From the NCBI GenBank assembly GCA_945957605.1, contig CAMFLR010000008.1, positions 1 through 64,000 of the forward strand: a stretch of DNA of 64,000 nucleotides. Reading direction: 5' to 3'. Under the pieces are notes generated by a model, which worked only from the letters and a program-made list of their open reading frames with translations, did not search any database and was not told the DNA's origin. Source of the DNA: an uncultured Isosphaeraceae bacterium. Lineage in GTDB: Bacteria; Planctomycetota; Planctomycetia; Isosphaerales; Isosphaeraceae. The translations under genes were made by a program, and so were the position numbers. Shown here one piece after another: positions 35,598 to 44,861 of this stretch; position 1 is the first letter of the stretch; every line of letters begins with the position of its first letter.

Positions 35598-37059
35598 GGA
35601 TGGTTGGTCGCGCGATGACCAGTAACGCGGTTGTCGCGACGAGTTGAAACGCGACCAGCGGTAAGAACTGAATCCATTGCCGATCGGCCGGAAGACCTTC
35701 AACCCATCCGGGCGCGATTCGCCATACAAGCGTGTGCGTGAATCGCCGTCCAAACGCCCAACTCGGCAATCGGTCGCCGCTCCAAACGGGGATCACTGCG
35801 TTCCAGATCGGGTTCGACAGCCGATCGACGGCGCCCGGCGGCACGGGCTGCGGGTCGGGAATTCTCCCGCCCGTTCCGGCGAACAGAAGCATGATGACTG
35901 CGCCCAGCACTGCGAGCGACGCACCTAGCCATCGCACTGCTTTGGGCCTGGGCGCGAGCAATCCCGCAGCCGCGAGCATGCTGAATGGTAAGAGTGGCAA
36001 TAGCAGGCGCGGACCGGTCGACCAACCGCCCGACCATTCGGGATAGCTGAGATTCACGACGAACACGGCGGCGATGATCGCTGCCGAAACGATCGCCACG
36101 TCAAATCGACGCTTGATGAAAAGTGCAATCAGCCCGGGTATCGTCAGCAACGTAATCGGCGCGTACCAGAACAATCCGCGCGCGGGCTTGATTGTGAGGT
36201 CGGCAACTCGTGAGAGATCGGGAGCGCCGAGGCCGAGCGGATTGCTCGCGTTGTGCACCTGCGCGAATCGTTGCGTCGCGTGAAAGAAGTAACCCATGCG
36301 CAGCGGCGAGCCGAAGGCGATCATGTTGTAGGCGAGCAGGAACAAGGTAGGCACCGCTGCGCCGATCGCGAACCAGAGCAACCCCACCGCTGGCAGTTTG
36401 CGGCGGAGGACGAGGACGATCGCGTAGATGCCGAGAATCGCCGAGACGGGGCCGACCTGGAGTTCGATCACGCTCGCATAACTCGCGAGGAAGCCGGCGA
36501 GGATCAGACTCCAGTTCCGCGTTTTCTCACCACGAGCCCATAGGAGTGCAAACGAGCCGAGCAAGCAGGCCGATGCCGCTTGATGTCCATACGCCAATGC
36601 GCCGTAGACGAACGCAGGCGTGCCCAATCCGTACGCCAGGCCAAGCATCGCCGCAATGCGAGGCGTGCAGCCCAGGCGTCCGCACAATACGACGAGCAAC
36701 GCGGCGGTAAGAGGGGTGAGGAAACCCGATGTCACGAGCGTGACCGCGTAATCCGCCGGCCAGTAGGCGAAACCTTCAGCGTCGATTGGATGGGGCGGGA
36801 ACTGAAATATCAATTTGATCTGCGCGTAGGCAGCCGCCGCGAAAAACGAATAGCCGGGAAGCTTGTCGGAGTAAAAATGGCCGTTGTAGAACGCCTTGTC
36901 ACCGGTTTGATCGTCGAGGCCGTCGAGGCGGATCGAGCCGCGATCGACTAGCGAATACGTCAGCATCAAACGGCTGGCGGTGTTCCAGTCGCGAGCGTGC
37001 CAGAAGTATGCCAGGCTGATCCAAACGATCAAGAAAACGCCGATCGCCGCACGTTTCAC
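35515..37059 (-). CDS. Polytopic membrane protein, GT-C-like
   Basis: A 514-residue protein with about 11 hydrophobic segments. The first outer loop holds LVDRGSIRLDGLDDQTGDKAFYNGHFYSDKLPG, like planctomycete and actinobacterial GT-C proteins whose loop-1 acidic residues bind metal and lipid-linked sugar. No strict family motif is visible. It starts with GTG immediately after the stop of the next gene upstream, so the two membrane proteins form one unit. The last 27 codons, rich in Pro/Ala/Ser, are antisense to the end of the GT9 gene. Confidence 0.7.
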   Translation of the reverse strand: MKRAAIGVFLIVWISLAYFWHARDWNTASRLMLTYSLVDRGSIRLDGLDDQTGDKAFYNGHFYSDKLPGYSFFAAAAYAQIKLIFQFPPHPIDAEGFAYWPADYAVTLVTSGFLTPLTAALLVVLCGRLGCTPRIAAMLGLAYGLGTPAFVYGALAYGHQAASACLLGSFALLWARGEKTRNWSLILAGFLASYASVIELQVGPVSAILGIYAIVLVLRRKLPAVGLLWFAIGAAVPTLFLLAYNMIAFGSPLRMGYFFHATQRFAQVHNASNPLGLGAPDLSRVADLTIKPARGLFWYAPITLLTIPGLIALFIKRRFDVAIVSAAIIAAVFVVNLSYPEWSGGWSTGPRLLLPLLPFSMLAAAGLLAPRPKAVRWLGASLAVLGAVIMLLFAGTGGRIPDPQPVPPGAVDRLSNPIWNAVIPVWSGDRLPSWAFGRRFTHTLVWRIAPGWVEGLPADRQWIQFLPLVAFQLVATTALLVIARPTILKPPTNPADSPGSSQAASPAPAKPGPG

Positions 37060-38403
37060 TTAGTTCGACTCCAACCGGATGAAACGCGTCAGGGGCGTCG
37101 CGATTGCCGCAGCCGCGAGCAGGACCGACCAGGGCTGGATCGAGATGTAATAGCGATCCCAAGCGAGCGGGATGAACGACGTCACCGCTACGAGTGCGAT
37201 CATCGTCCCGACCAGAATCGCCCAAGTCACGGGGGGCTCACCGGAGCGAATCGCAGCACGGCCGCGGACAAAAGCGATGACGGCTCCGATGCACACGAGC
37301 GGCAGCCAGATGATCGCACCCCAGTCCTGCGCGAATTCGAAGCGTTTGCGCGAGTCGGAGTGCCTGGGACCAAACGGTGAGAACCGCCCGAAGCCTTGCA
37401 CTGCGACGGCGGAAATCTTATCGGCGGATGTAATGAGTGCGTCATCCGGAAACTGCTTGAGCGCGTTCGCCGACACGCCCACACGATGATCTTTGATCGC
37501 CTGCAAACGCTCCACGAATCCTCGCGCGGCGACTGGTTGCAAGTCGGTGCGAATGGGACCTGACGGGTGCGCGTACAGAAACGGATTGAGCGCGACGAAC
37601 AGGAGGATCGAAATAACGCCTGCGCCGACGGTCGCAAATGTGATCGTCAGCTTGTTCCTACGCGAAATGCCAGGCAAGCACCAAGCCAGAACCATCCAGC
37701 CCGCGAGAATCATCCCTGCAATCGTGCCGTTCAGTTTTGATAACACGGCCAGTCCGACAAGGCTGCCGCCGCCGAACGCCAGCAGAAACGCCTGCTTCCA
37801 GTTTCCTCGACCGGCAACGAACGCGCTCCAGATTGGCAATGCCAGCGCGAGGCTCGCGAGCATGAACGCTTCGGCCGGAACGTCGGACATGGCACGTCGG
37901 GCGTGCAGCCAGTAGAGGGGGCTGAGGATCAGCAAAAGGCTGGCGATTATGCCGGTCAGACGATTGAAGCTGAAACGTCCCAGGTGATAGATCGCCACGC
38001 AACCGAGCGCGCCGATCAGCACGTTGGGTATGCGTGCCACCGTAAGCACCGCGCCGCTGAAAAGTTGCTTGCCGGGGTTGCCGTACCAGGCGAGTGCGGT
38101 GAGTTGGGCGGGTCGAGGGAATCCGCCGATTTTGAGAGCGATGCCGATCAGGTATTTGGGGAGGGGCGGTAGGTCGTAGCCTGCGTACTCGAGCCAGGCG
38201 GGGTCGTTAAAGTTTCCACTGAGCAACAAATCCGCATAGAACGACTGGGCAACATAGGCCGATTCGTCCATGAAGTGCGGCTCGGCGCCGAGTTTGAAGC
38301 CAAAAACCAGGCATGCAACCAGAAAAATCAGCAAGCTCCAGGGGACTCGGTTGGCAAGGCTTTCCGCCCGGGTTGAGTTTGCGGGCTGAGGGGCTTGCAT
38401 CAC
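37060..38403 (-). CDS. GT39/PMT-like membrane glycosyltransferase
   Basis: A 447-residue protein with about 10 membrane helices. The first outer loop has FMDESAYVAQSFY and later DLPPLPKYLIG, matching the DE and 'PPL' patterns of PMT/ArnT-type GT-C enzymes. RRAMSDVPAEAFML resembles the second acidic loop. It is expected to move a sugar from polyprenyl-phosphate to an envelope acceptor. Start is the GTG at 38403 or the ATG at 38400. The next GT-C gene follows without a gap. Confidence 0.78.
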   Translation of the reverse strand: MMQAPQPANSTRAESLANRVPWSLLIFLVACLVFGFKLGAEPHFMDESAYVAQSFYADLLLSGNFNDPAWLEYAGYDLPPLPKYLIGIALKIGGFPRPAQLTALAWYGNPGKQLFSGAVLTVARIPNVLIGALGCVAIYHLGRFSFNRLTGIIASLLLILSPLYWLHARRAMSDVPAEAFMLASLALALPIWSAFVAGRGNWKQAFLLAFGGGSLVGLAVLSKLNGTIAGMILAGWMVLAWCLPGISRRNKLTITFATVGAGVISILLFVALNPFLYAHPSGPIRTDLQPVAARGFVERLQAIKDHRVGVSANALKQFPDDALITSADKISAVAVQGFGRFSPFGPRHSDSRKRFEFAQDWGAIIWLPLVCIGAVIAFVRGRAAIRSGEPPVTWAILVGTMIALVAVTSFIPLAWDRYYISIQPWSVLLAAAAIATPLTRFIRLESN

Positions 38404-38876
38404 GCGGGTACCTGGGGAGCTAACACGTTCGTTTCAGGAGGGTTGCGACTAGAGATCATTCTAGAAATTCGGCCCGATTTTTTGCAACCGGCGGATCATC
38501 GGCTATGGTTCAGCGACGGTCCTTATCGACCATCATCGCGCTACCTGCTGAGTGACAAGTTGTAACGAACAGGTCACCCCGCGGGAAGCCGACGACGATG
38601 TCGAGACGGCCCGAATGCACGATGAGCGACATCAGACGAGCAGACACCCGGAACGTCCCGATGCGTACTCAGCCTCATGCACATGGCCTCGTTTTCCCCA
38701 CAAGGGAATGCGGGCAATTTTTGCCCGAGGCGAAACGCGATCGGTCGACCCACGAGCGGCTGCGCTCGGGATTCGAATGGAGCAACGAAGGAGCCGGCGG
38801 TTCCCCGCGAGCCGTTGGGCTTTCGTCGATGCGCACAGGACGGGATACGGAAGTCGTGTCAGGGGAGATCCCAACG
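38404..38876. other. 473-bp region without a confident gene
   Basis: It separates a minus-strand gene start from the lipoprotein gene. The lipoprotein frame is open back to 38598, but the upstream part has no protein-like features and would bury the signal peptide. A possible promoter, TTGCAA (38482-38487), 16 bases, TATGGT (38504-38509), points to the plus strand. Nothing else is seen. Confidence 0.35.
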
Positions 38877-40457
38877 ATGAGGAATTTGCGACGGAAGTCG
38901 GCCGGGGGTCCCGTCGATGGGATCACGGCCTCGCGACGTCGGGCCAGCCGGGTGATTCGCCCGCTTGCCCTGGCCTTTTTGGCCCTGGCCACAACCACGC
39001 TGGTCGGCTGCACCTCCGGCCCTTGCGGCGGCGGTCCCTGCGGTGGCGGTGGCAGCGGCATCCTGAGCGGAATGAAGAGCGGCGTGCGTAGCATGACCGA
39101 CACCGTCCGCAACACGACAGCCCGAGTCTTCCACCACAAGAGCGGCGGCTGCTCGACCTGCGGCGATGGTGGCGTTGTTGAAGGTGTGCCGATCGAAGGT
39201 TCGGTGATTCAGGGCGGCGTGATGCCGGGACCGGTGGTTGCACCTCCCGCGTCTGAGTCAGCCCCGACGATCCTCGATCCTGTCCCGCCAACGGGCAGCA
39301 CCGCACCCAAGACCAAGTCATCCGGCGTCCAATCGGGGTCGCTCAAGGACCTTGGCAACAGGCAATCGGCGGCCTTCCGGGGCCGCTCGATTGAAAGCAA
39401 CTGCGTTGGGCGAGGGCAAGACCTCGCCCGCGCCGACTCGACCCCTTCGGCCGGCTCCTCGGCCGAGGGGATTTCTTCTTCGCGCGGGGGTGCAAGCTCG
39501 AACCCGCTCGACCACATCCCGCCGCTCGACCTAGCCGACGAAGTCGCCCGGCGCGGCCAGTCGTCGTCCGTTCCCGTTGAGGCCGAACTGGTCAAGCCAT
39601 TGACCAGCACGTCCTCGAATGCAACGAAGACGCCCACTGCCTCGCTTTCGCCTCCCGTCCCGCAAGCGGCCGACGAAGTTGAGCTGCCGCCGATTCGTGC
39701 GGGGATGCGGACGGCCAGCTCGGCGGGAATCAAGCGATTTGCCTCGCTCAAGCCAAACATCAATGGCGGCAGCGCACCGGCCGGCGAAGGGCTTACCTGG
39801 CTCAAAGAACGCGGTGTAAAAACCCTTGTCGACCTGCGTGAATCAAACGAAGTGGATTCCAAATTTGTAGATACGGTCAAGACGAATGGCTTCCGATATG
39901 TCAGCCTTCCTCTCAATCCAGGCAAGCTCGATCAGCCCACCATTGCCCGCTTTGGTGAGGAGATCAACAAGTCTGAAAATCTTCCGGTTTACTTCTTCGA
40001 CAACGATGGCAACCGCGCGGGAGTAGCGTGGTATCTGCATCGTTTGACCGCAGACAAGGTTGACGCCCAGATCGCTAGCCGCGAGGCCGAAGAACTTGGG
40101 CTGACCGACAAGTCGAACTGGGTCGCTGCCGCGAAGTACATCGACACAGCGAAGTCGGCCGAAGCGGCTGCAAAGGCGAAGGCCAAGCCTGCTGAGGCCA
40201 AACCAGCCGCCACGGCGGCGACGGCTCCCCTTCCCTCGCTGGAGCCCCTACCAGCTCCGGCGTCGGCAAAGGCCCCTGCTCCGATCACCTCGGAGCCGAG
40301 CCCGTCGGCCGCCAAGCCCAAGCCGGCGACCTCGGCATGGCGGTCGTCCGCTGCGTTGATCATGACCGGCATGAGCGGGCCGGTCGTTCACTGGTCGAAC
40401 GCGATGGTTAGTGCTTCAAAGGAAGCTTCGGCCAATCGTCCGGCAACGGCGCGGTAA
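38877..40457 (+). CDS. Lipoprotein with inactive dual-specificity-phosphatase-like domain
   Basis: A 526-residue protein. The N-terminus is basic, then ALAFLALATTTLVGC forms a lipoprotein signal with Cys45. Gly- and Cys-rich stretches (CGGGPCGGGGSG, GGCSTCGDGG) and a long Ser/Pro linker follow. Residues of roughly 280-400 are a phosphatase-like domain (LTWLKERGVKTLVDLRE; RYVSLPLNPGKLDQP). Where active enzymes have His-Cys-x5-Arg, this one reads Phe-Phe-Asp-Asn-Asp-Gly-Asn-Arg, so the catalytic Cys is missing. The tail is Ala/Pro/Lys-rich. AGGGGAGA 8 bases upstream fixes the start. A binding rather than catalytic role is inferred. Confidence 0.75.
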   Translation: MRNLRRKSAGGPVDGITASRRRASRVIRPLALAFLALATTTLVGCTSGPCGGGPCGGGGSGILSGMKSGVRSMTDTVRNTTARVFHHKSGGCSTCGDGGVVEGVPIEGSVIQGGVMPGPVVAPPASESAPTILDPVPPTGSTAPKTKSSGVQSGSLKDLGNRQSAAFRGRSIESNCVGRGQDLARADSTPSAGSSAEGISSSRGGASSNPLDHIPPLDLADEVARRGQSSSVPVEAELVKPLTSTSSNATKTPTASLSPPVPQAADEVELPPIRAGMRTASSAGIKRFASLKPNINGGSAPAGEGLTWLKERGVKTLVDLRESNEVDSKFVDTVKTNGFRYVSLPLNPGKLDQPTIARFGEEINKSENLPVYFFDNDGNRAGVAWYLHRLTADKVDAQIASREAEELGLTDKSNWVAAAKYIDTAKSAEAAAKAKAKPAEAKPAATAATAPLPSLEPLPAPASAKAPAPITSEPSPSAAKPKPATSAWRSSAALIMTGMSGPVVHWSNAMVSASKEASANRPATAR

Positions 40458-41091
40458 CGACGATTCTTTCATCCCTCGTGGGATGCTGAAAGTCCAACGA
40501 CTGCGCGTGTAACGCCACTCGCGGTTTTCCGTCGGCAGCGAGCAACGGACGTTTTGCTCCGTACTTCGCATCGCCAACGATTGGAAAACCGCGACTCGCA
40601 AGTTGCACGCGAAGTTGGTGGCTTCTGCCCGTTCTGGGATGCAGCTCAACGAGCGATGTCTGCCCGTCCGACTCGAGCACGCGGTACTCGACGATGGCGT
40701 CCTGCCCTTCACGCGAGTTCGGTGAGACCACGCGGACGACGTTTCGTTCACTGTCCTTGAACAAACGATCCCGCCACTCGCCCGCCTGCTCCGCGGGAGT
40801 TCCTTCAACGACGGCGATGTACGTCTTCTCGATCGTACCTTCGCGAAACTGCTTTGCCAGCCGTTCGGCGCCCTTGCTTGTCCGGCTGAGAAGCACAACG
40901 CCCGACGTGGGGCGATCGAGCCGGTGAACCAAACCGACGTACACGTTTCCCGGCTTGGCATATTTGATTTTGAGGTATTCTTTCGCCAGGTCGACAACAC
41001 TTTCGTCGCCGGTTTCATCTCCCTGCGAAAGCAGGCCGGCGGGTTTGTTCACGGCGAGACAATGATTGTCTTCAAATAGAACGTTGATCAT
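40408..41091 (-). CDS. RluA-family pseudouridine synthase
   Basis: A 227-residue enzyme that isomerises uridine in rRNA or tRNA. VLFEDNHCLAVNKPAGLLSQ opens the fold, and VHRLDRPTSG carries the catalytic Asp59. LHPRTGRSHQLRVQLASRGFPIVGDAKYG is the conserved RNA-binding stretch. There is no S4 domain, as in RluA- or RluC-like short forms. The ATG at 41091 is chosen because 18 upstream codons have no family match. Its end overlaps the convergent lipoprotein gene by 50 bp. Target site unknown. Confidence 0.9.
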   Translation of the reverse strand: MINVLFEDNHCLAVNKPAGLLSQGDETGDESVVDLAKEYLKIKYAKPGNVYVGLVHRLDRPTSGVVLLSRTSKGAERLAKQFREGTIEKTYIAVVEGTPAEQAGEWRDRLFKDSERNVVRVVSPNSREGQDAIVEYRVLESDGQTSLVELHPRTGRSHQLRVQLASRGFPIVGDAKYGAKRPLLAADGKPRVALHAQSLDFQHPTRDERIVVTAPLPDDWPKLPLKH

Positions 41092-41127
41092 CGCGAAACG
41101 ACTTGCAGCCTCGAATGTCCGAACATG

Positions 41128-41164
41128 AAAACGCCCGTCTCGCACGAGTTGCGCGAGACGGGCG
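41128..41164 (-). terminator. Rho-independent terminator after the ThuA gene
   Basis: Perfect 12-bp stem (arms 41132-41143 and 41153-41164), 9-base loop, then TTTT on the minus strand. It lies 32 bases past the ThuA gene stop and just before the RluA gene start. Confidence 0.92.
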
Positions 41165-41196
41165 ATGTTAACACACGCTAATGCCCAGCGAGCATC

Positions 41197-42126
41197 TTAC
41201 TTCGCGGATGCGGGGCTGGCTGCGGGGTTGTCAGCCGCTTTGACAGCGGGACGGTGAATGACTTGATATTCGGGCGTAACCTTGGTGAGGTTCGTCGGGA
41301 TGTCGGCGTTCACCTTGCCGGTCGCCCAGTCGAGTGCGGCGACGGCGAGGTCCTGGAACTTGTCGTTCGACCAGACTTCTTCCTTGTGACCCATCGAGTT
41401 GTAGAAAACTCGGCCTTTGCCATGGAGGCGAGCCCAGGTCTGCGGGAAGTTGGGCCGCTCGTAGTCTTTGCCCTTCATGCCGGCGGTCTTGTAGTAATAG
41501 ATGACGTGCAGGTCGGGGTTGATGTTCTTGATGCCGTACCACTCGTCATACAACGTGAACTCGTCGGTGCCGAAGGCCTTCGCGCCGGGAAAATCGGCGT
41601 CAGCAACACCGAGCTTTGCGTCCTGCTGGGCGCCGTGGCCGGCGAACTCGCCGCCGATCATCTGGATGTACGGATCGTCGGCACCCTTGCCGCGGTGGTG
41701 GCCGAAGGTGTCAGTCGCGCAGTGGAAGCCGACGAAACCCTTGCCCGACTTGATGGCCTCGTACAGGTTCTTTTCGCCCTGCGGAGACATCGCCGGCTGC
41801 TTGTCGGTGCCGGTCTGTGTCAGGTCGCCGGTGGTCTCGAAGACGAAGGCGTCGAACTGACCGATCTTGTCGGATTCGAACATGCCGCCATCTTTGGAGC
41901 AGATCACCTCATAGCCGTTCTTCTTGCCAAGCTCGGTGAGGATCCTCTCGGCATGGCTCAGGTTATCGCCCTTGCGAGCGATGACGGAGTGCTGAAAACC
42001 CGAGCTCTTGGTGAAGAAGAGAATCTTCTTGGGCTTTTCTTGCGCGTTCGCGCTGGGGACAAACCCCACGGCGATTGCGGCGGCCAGGCCTGCGAGAAAC
42101 AGGCGTCGATTGAATGTCAGAAGCAT
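41197..42126 (-). CDS. ThuA-domain exported protein
   Basis: A 309-residue protein. NRRLFLAGLAAAIAVGFVPSANA forms a twin-arginine-like or Sec leader (cut near residue 28). The ThuA (trehalose-utilisation-like, glutamine-amidotransferase-fold) domain follows: KKILFFTKSSGFQHSV, DAFVFETTGD, GKGFVGFHCATDTF, GGEFAGHG, DEFTLYDEWY and GRVFYNSMGHKEEVW. Such proteins are common and much duplicated in planctomycetes. A role in carbohydrate breakdown is proposed for the family but unproven. A strong terminator follows. Confidence 0.9.
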   Translation of the reverse strand: MLLTFNRRLFLAGLAAAIAVGFVPSANAQEKPKKILFFTKSSGFQHSVIARKGDNLSHAERILTELGKKNGYEVICSKDGGMFESDKIGQFDAFVFETTGDLTQTGTDKQPAMSPQGEKNLYEAIKSGKGFVGFHCATDTFGHHRGKGADDPYIQMIGGEFAGHGAQQDAKLGVADADFPGAKAFGTDEFTLYDEWYGIKNINPDLHVIYYYKTAGMKGKDYERPNFPQTWARLHGKGRVFYNSMGHKEEVWSNDKFQDLAVAALDWATGKVNADIPTNLTKVTPEYQVIHRPAVKAADNPAASPASAK

Positions 42127-42332
42127 GGTGCGTCATCCCCTTCGGCTTCGTTCCGTGTTTCCCCAACCCTCAGCGCGCGCTGAGCAATTGTTCGACCGGC
42201 ATGGTAACGGTGTAACAAGGTGTGAACGCGAATGAAAGGGTTTGGTTCCGCGATTTTCGGCGATATTTGGGGCGAAAGGTGTGATATTGTCGCGTTCGAC
42301 TCTCTCCGATTTCCTCGAAGGAGATCAGGCGC

Positions 42333-42833
42333 GTGGAGACGACATGGCAGGTCGGTCGCGCCTTTCCGGACGATGCTCCGAAGGTCGCGAATCTGGCGGT
42401 CAACGTCTGGGGGCAATACGCCTTCCCGATCAACTTCTATCGCCAGGCAATCGACATTTTTGGTGAGTCGATCTTCCTCGCCCGCAACAACGATGGCGAA
42501 TTGATCGGTTACGTCGTCAGCCTCTGCGAGCGTGGTGGCGTTGAAGGCTGGATCATGAGCATCGTTGTCGCCAGCGATTTCCGCGGGCGCGGAGTCGGTT
42601 CAGCACTCGTGCAATCGGCGATCGAGTTTTATCTAAGCATTGGATCACGAGGGCTGACCGCGCTGATCGAGCCCGACAACAACGCGTCGCTTACGATGTT
42701 TCGGAGGCTTGGTTTCCAGGAATCAGAACGCATCGACGATTACTACGGATTCGGCGAGCACGTTGTGAAGTACCGTTTGCTGTTGAAAAGCGAACCATTG
42801 CTCGAAAAGCCAAGGGACGCGTTCACCCTATGA
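42333..42833 (+). CDS. GNAT-family N-acetyltransferase
   Basis: A 166-residue acetyltransferase. The acetyl-CoA loop RGRGVGSAL follows IMSIVVASDF, and the C-terminal SLTMFRRLGFQESERIDDYYG is typical of RimI-like GNATs. The start is GTG at 42333 with AAGGAGA 9 bases upstream. It overlaps the next gene by 4 bases (ATGA), so the two are coupled. Substrate (a protein N-terminus, an amine or an antibiotic) cannot be told. Confidence 0.88.
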   Translation: METTWQVGRAFPDDAPKVANLAVNVWGQYAFPINFYRQAIDIFGESIFLARNNDGELIGYVVSLCERGGVEGWIMSIVVASDFRGRGVGSALVQSAIEFYLSIGSRGLTALIEPDNNASLTMFRRLGFQESERIDDYYGFGEHVVKYRLLLKSEPLLEKPRDAFTL

Positions 42834-43666
42834 ATAAAACGGTTGCCGCAGGCTGTTTTGTGCTGGGACCGGCGTTGATGACGGCGGGAAGCGCACTCTC
42901 GGCACTTCACAGTGATCAAAACGCGAATGCGCCCAATGCTTCGAAGCCCTTGAACTTGGTCAACGAGTATTTGTCTTATTTGGGGACGCCCCTCACAATC
43001 ATTGGCTTTGTGATTTTTGTTGCGTCGGGCTTCGTGGTCATCCGTTGGCTTCGCTCTTTGTGCGACATCATCTCGAGCCAGTTTGTTGGCAACGTGGAAT
43101 TCGACTTCCGGCCTGCCGGTAGGCATGAACTTTCCGCAGCTCGCGATTATTGCATGCGATACATCTCAGGCGAATTCACCAGCCTCGAAAAGATGAGGCT
43201 CTGGCACGAGAAGAATCCGCAGCTCTTCTGGATCGTCTTCGAGAAGACAGCCGCCTCCAGAACCGCCACCCCGAAAATCCGCGGCTACTTCAGCATCATT
43301 CCGCTAACGAAGCCGGCCGCGCTCGAGGTGGAAAAGGAAGCGCTCAATGCCCTTCTTTTTCGCCCGTCTGATATCTGCAAGCCGCCTGCGAGCAAGCGAA
43401 AACGGACACCTTATGCGGTGTATCTCGGCGCGATAGCGGCCAGCGGGCCACGCGCTCGCGTCGCGACGCTTCAATTCCTCAAGCAGGCGTTGCTCCGCGA
43501 ACGAAGCCGAGGTTGTAACGTCGTCTACAGTCGCCCCGTCACTCGGGTGGGCATGAAGCTGCTGGCCGACCAGCAGTTTGAGTCGGTCGATGCAGAGAAA
43601 TCAGGACAACTCAACTACATCCACCGACTCGAAACCAGCCGCGTGAGCGATCCGCTCGACGGCTGA
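42830..43666 (+). CDS. Membrane-anchored protein with GNAT-like domain
   Basis: A 278-residue protein. Two membrane helices (about 5-25 and 52-75) frame a short loop. The soluble part (about 88-270) has a GNAT-like order: DFRPAGRHELSAARDYCMRY, IRGYFSIIPLT as strand beta4, VYLGAIAASGPRARVATLQFLKQALLRERSRGCN as strand-loop-helix, then TRVGMKLLADQQFESVD. The usual Gly-rich CoA loop is only partly kept (GPRARV). It is coupled to the upstream acetyltransferase. Acetyltransferase activity is uncertain. Confidence 0.65.
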   Translation: MNKTVAAGCFVLGPALMTAGSALSALHSDQNANAPNASKPLNLVNEYLSYLGTPLTIIGFVIFVASGFVVIRWLRSLCDIISSQFVGNVEFDFRPAGRHELSAARDYCMRYISGEFTSLEKMRLWHEKNPQLFWIVFEKTAASRTATPKIRGYFSIIPLTKPAALEVEKEALNALLFRPSDICKPPASKRKRTPYAVYLGAIAASGPRARVATLQFLKQALLRERSRGCNVVYSRPVTRVGMKLLADQQFESVDAEKSGQLNYIHRLETSRVSDPLDG

Positions 43667-43673
43667 GCTTGCG

Positions 43674-44861
43674 TCAGCTTTCGACGCTGCCGCCGCGCGG
43701 ATATGAGCCCAGCAGCTCGAGGCGATCGCAACGCTTGCGAACCTGTTCGATCGCTCGCTTCACGTTCTCGTCTTCCATGTGACCTTCGATGTCCACAAAG
43801 AAGAGGTAGGTCGGGTTGCTGCGATCGGCGGGGACTTCGGCGGTTGGGAACGACTCGATCCACGTCATGTTGACGCCGTTCTTCTCGAACGGCGCGATCG
43901 CCTTTGCCAGACTGCCGGCCTCGTTTGAGAGGCGGATGATCATCGTGGTTTTGTCGTTGCCGGTTCGGTTCTCAGCCCGCTCGGCAATGACTGCGAATCG
44001 TGTGACGTTGTGCTGCTGATCTTCGATGTTGGCGTCGAGCACGTCGAGTCCGTAAGCCTCGCCTGCCGGGTGGCTGGCGATGGCGGCGGCGAACGGCTCG
44101 CGCTGGGCGAACTCGGCGGCGGCCGCAGTGGAGACGACCTCGATCAGCGTGGCCTGAGGCAAATTCTTGCCCAACCAGTAGCGGCACTGCGACAACGCCT
44201 GCGCCTTCGAATAAACCCGGCGCACCTGGCCGCGTTCGCACTTGCCCAGCAGGCAGTGGCGAATCCGGAGCCGAACCTCGGCGCGAATTTTGAGGCCTGG
44301 CGTTTTGATGAACATGTCGAGCGTGTCGGCGATTCGGCCGTCGGTCGAATTTTCGAGCGGGACGATGCCGAAGTGGACGTGACGTCGACTTACTTCTTCA
44401 AATACTGCTGCGATCGAGCCGACCGGAACGTGCTCAACCCCCTCGCCGAATTTCGCGACCGAGGCGAGGTGGCTATAGCTGTACTTCGGTCCGAGGCAGG
44501 CGACGCGAAGTGCGCTTTGGAGGGCGCGCGAGCCACTCATGAGCTCTCGGAAGATCAGGCGAAGTGTTTCAGGCTGAAGCGGCCCCTTACTTGCGGCGAG
44601 AGCCCGGCTTACAACTTCGTCTTCTCGCGCTGACGACCAGACGTCGAGCCCCTGACCACGCTTAAGCTGGCCGATTTGCACGGCGATTTCTGCTCGACGG
44701 TTCAAAAGCTCGACAAGTTCCTTGTCGATGCGATCGATCTCGCCGCGGAGCATCGGGAGCGTGGGAGCACGCTTGGCGTCGGGGGGCGCGGGGGGAGGTG
44801 CGGCCGGACGTTTGGGGGCCGGAGTAGGCTTGTTGGGTTCGGGCGCAGACTTGCGGGCCAT
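43674..44861 (-). CDS. pheA: Bifunctional chorismate mutase/prephenate dehydratase
   Basis: A 395-residue P-protein for phenylalanine synthesis. A Pro/Ala-rich leader (1-35) precedes an AroQ-type chorismate mutase domain (about 36-120: LRGEIDRIDKELVELLNRRAEIAVQIGQLK). The prephenate dehydratase domain (about 117-295) has VPLENSTDGRI and HNVTRFAVI with the Thr-Arg-Phe catalytic motif. An ACT domain (about 305-385: IIRLSNEAGSLAKAIAPFEKNGVNMTWIESFP) gives feedback by phenylalanine. It is convergent with the GNAT pair, with 7 bp between stops. Confidence 0.94.
   Translation of the reverse strand: MARKSAPEPNKPTPAPKRPAAPPPAPPDAKRAPTLPMLRGEIDRIDKELVELLNRRAEIAVQIGQLKRGQGLDVWSSAREDEVVSRALAASKGPLQPETLRLIFRELMSGSRALQSALRVACLGPKYSYSHLASVAKFGEGVEHVPVGSIAAVFEEVSRRHVHFGIVPLENSTDGRIADTLDMFIKTPGLKIRAEVRLRIRHCLLGKCERGQVRRVYSKAQALSQCRYWLGKNLPQATLIEVVSTAAAAEFAQREPFAAAIASHPAGEAYGLDVLDANIEDQQHNVTRFAVIAERAENRTGNDKTTMIIRLSNEAGSLAKAIAPFEKNGVNMTWIESFPTAEVPADRSNPTYLFFVDIEGHMEDENVKRAIEQVRKRCDRLELLGSYPRGGSVES

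Noticed and set aside
38598-38876. Earlier start for the lipoprotein gene
   Set aside because: It would place 93 residues before a clear lipoprotein signal peptide; the ATG at 38877 has a good ribosome site.
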